From contig JBCBXA010000039.1 of NCBI GenBank assembly GCA_039816825.1, positions 1 through 23,604 of the forward strand: a stretch of 23,604 bases of DNA, given 5' to 3'. Made by a program: the position numbers and the translations under genes. Every line of letters starts with the position of its first letter. Position 1 is the stretch's first letter. The notes under the pieces were generated by a model that worked only from the letters and a program-made list of their open reading frames with translations, was not told where the DNA came from and made no database searches. Shown here in pieces: positions 22,421 through 23,604 of the stretch. The DNA comes from JBCBXA01 sp039816825. Lineage in GTDB: Bacteria > Pseudomonadota > Alphaproteobacteria > Rhizobiales > Rhizobiaceae.

Positions 22421-23527
22421 TCAGAGGTTTGCGATGCGCTTTCGCTGCGCATCCCAGTTGGTGGGCATGTCGTGACGCAGGAGCCAGTTCGATGTCAGGC
22501 CGAGCGGCTGTCTGCCTTGGAGAATTCGCCGAACGATATCGGGAGCGAGGAGGGCTAGATGGATCATCTGCTGAACCCGCCGCTTTGACGTGCCTGCTTC
22601 AACTGCGATCTCCTCGAAGGTCGCACCTTGTTTGATCCGCGCATACCAGTGGTTGGCTTTAGCGAGGTTTCGAAGCAGCCTTTGATCGACGGTAGCCGTC
22701 TCTCCGACCATGAGTTTCATTTCAACACCGCGTCGGCGCTCGGTGAAGGGCAGGGCAATCTGTAGGTCCGCGGCTGCTAGCTCATATTCTTCAGCCAACA
22801 AGGTCCTCACACGTCGTTTAAGCAGCGTCAGTGTCAGCTGTCCCGGTTTGAGAATGACCTGTTCAATCAAATCAAATGCAACGGACTTCTCGATAGGCGT
22901 TGGGCCGTCTGTATTGATGAGGTTCGAATGGTGCCGACGTTGCAAATTGCAGACCCTGCTCTGCACCGCGTCCGCGATGGGCTCTTCCAACTGGGCTGCT
23001 CGTATGCGCCAAGTCTGTTGACGTTCGCTAGCTTGGCTCACTCCGGTTACGAGCTTCTTTGAGATGTAATAGCGATAGCGGTGGTTGCCCTTTTTGGTAT
23101 GACTGGGCGTGAGCTTCTCGCCCGCTTCGTCAAACAGTTTGCCGGCGAGCGGCGCCGGATCGCGATGTTGTTTGGTCCTGCGCTTCTTCGCGCTCCTGCC
23201 AGCGAGCCGATCCTGAAGCTCATCCCATCTGTCTGGATCGATGATGGCTCGATGCTGGCCATTGAAGACCTGGCCCTTGTGCCGGATCCGACCGGCATAG
23301 ATAGGGTTAGTCAGGATGTGATGCAGCAGTCCTCGAGACATGATGTGGCCGCCGCGCATATTGCCGTTGGCGAGCCTGCAGGTCTTTGAGCGAAGCTGCA
23401 GCTGTTGGGCGCTCTCATGGACCAAGCGCAAAGTGCCGTGTTGGTCGTACAGGTCGTAGATCGTTCGAACTGTGCGCGCCTCGTCTTCGTTTACTGCGAG
23501 CGTTCTGCCATCTGGGTCGTATCCCAG
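22421..23527 (-). pseudogene. Large serine recombinase, C-terminal part only
   Basis: 368 codons of family-like frame run from 23527 to a TGA at 22421. The first recognisable residues are LGYDPDGRTLAVNEDEARTV, the start of the 'Recombinase' domain. The N-terminal catalytic resolvase domain (about 150 residues with the nucleophilic Ser) is missing. What remains: the recombinase domain with HHILTNPIYAGRIRHKGQ, a cysteine-free version of the zinc-ribbon region (PLAGKLFDEAGEKLTPSHTKKG, RYRYYISK), a helical stretch, and a C-terminal HTH (TFEEIAVEAGTSKRRVQQMI) ending APDIVRRILQGRQP. Just upstream the frame meets TAG (23533-23531) inside sequence unlike any recombinase. A TTG at 23431 could start a 336-residue product, but without the catalytic domain it could not recombine DNA. 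The break coincides with an IS-like end. A phage or integrative-element origin is likely. Confidence 0.78.
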
Positions 23528-23604
23528 TGTCTAGCCCCCCATGTCTGGGCCAGTGATTTGCGGTTTCTCTAGTAAGGTTTCTGGCACGGGTGGCCGCATG
23601 TTGA
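23528..23604. mobile_element. Probable end of an insertion sequence, continuing off the right edge
   Basis: Recombinase homology stops at 23527, and the next bases are TGTCTAGCCCCCCATGTCTGG (from 23528). The TG start followed by a C-run and TCTGG recalls IS3-family ends such as those of IS2. No recombinase-like residues are encoded beyond this point in any frame. Neither a transposase nor the other end lies within the window, so the family and even the IS nature are inferred. Confidence 0.38.

Noticed and set aside
21895..22452. Minus-strand frame containing GVVGFEPTVHDTKNRCLTTWLHP
   Set aside because: This is the well-known spurious translation of the antisense of a tRNA gene; here it reads through tRNA-Gln.
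23528..23604. Single nonsense mutation (TAG at 23533-23531) as the only defect of the recombinase
   Set aside because: The residues encoded beyond the TAG do not resemble the expected catalytic-to-recombinase junction, except for a chance MGG, so a rearrangement fits better than a point mutation.

Overview
The window reads as a typical chromosomal segment of an alphaproteobacterium, most likely in or near the Hyphomicrobiales (Rhizobiales). This is inferred from a tRNA-His with A73 and no encoded G-1 (an alphaproteobacterial signature), a DivJ/PleC/PdhS-type histidine kinase with a CtrA-like box upstream, a plant/alphaproteobacterial-type glutamate-cysteine ligase, a DUF2927 protein, an LpxQ-like outer membrane barrel, and GC-rich codon usage. 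No species can be named from the sequence alone.

Layout, left to right. An unrecognised secreted protein runs off the left edge (minus). It is divergent from a small lipoprotein with an HExxH motif (DUF922-like). Next, on minus, come an EamA/DMT permease and an FMN-dependent L-lactate dehydrogenase (lldD), whose ribosome binding site lies in a hairpin. On plus follow a short CNNM/CorC-like membrane protein (DUF21 + CBS) and xseA. A minus-strand tRNA-His is followed by a 1306-residue sensor kinase with several PAS-like segments and two long acidic linkers. After a 333-base non-coding gap, which holds a terminator pointing the 'wrong' way, come rsmE and gshA.

The centre-right holds a LysR regulator divergent from glcD-glcE-glcF, the three subunits of glycolate oxidase. 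With lldD this gives the cell two flavin-dependent routes for oxidising short 2-hydroxy acids. Then come three minus-strand envelope genes: an LpxQ-like outer membrane beta-barrel, a YkuD-type L,D-transpeptidase and a secreted DUF2927 protein. The last is divergent from tag (3-methyladenine DNA glycosylase I, probable TTG start). A tRNA-Gln with its own promoter and terminator follows.

The right end is a mobile-element scar. The C-terminal part of a large serine recombinase (minus) stops matching its family exactly where a sequence resembling an IS terminal repeat begins. That element continues beyond the window.

I found no convincing new multi-gene system. The best leads are the putative CtrA control of the big kinase, the orphan minus-strand terminator (possible small RNA) in the 10.9-11.3 kb gap, the sequestered lldD ribosome binding site, and the IS-interrupted recombinase beside tRNA-Gln.
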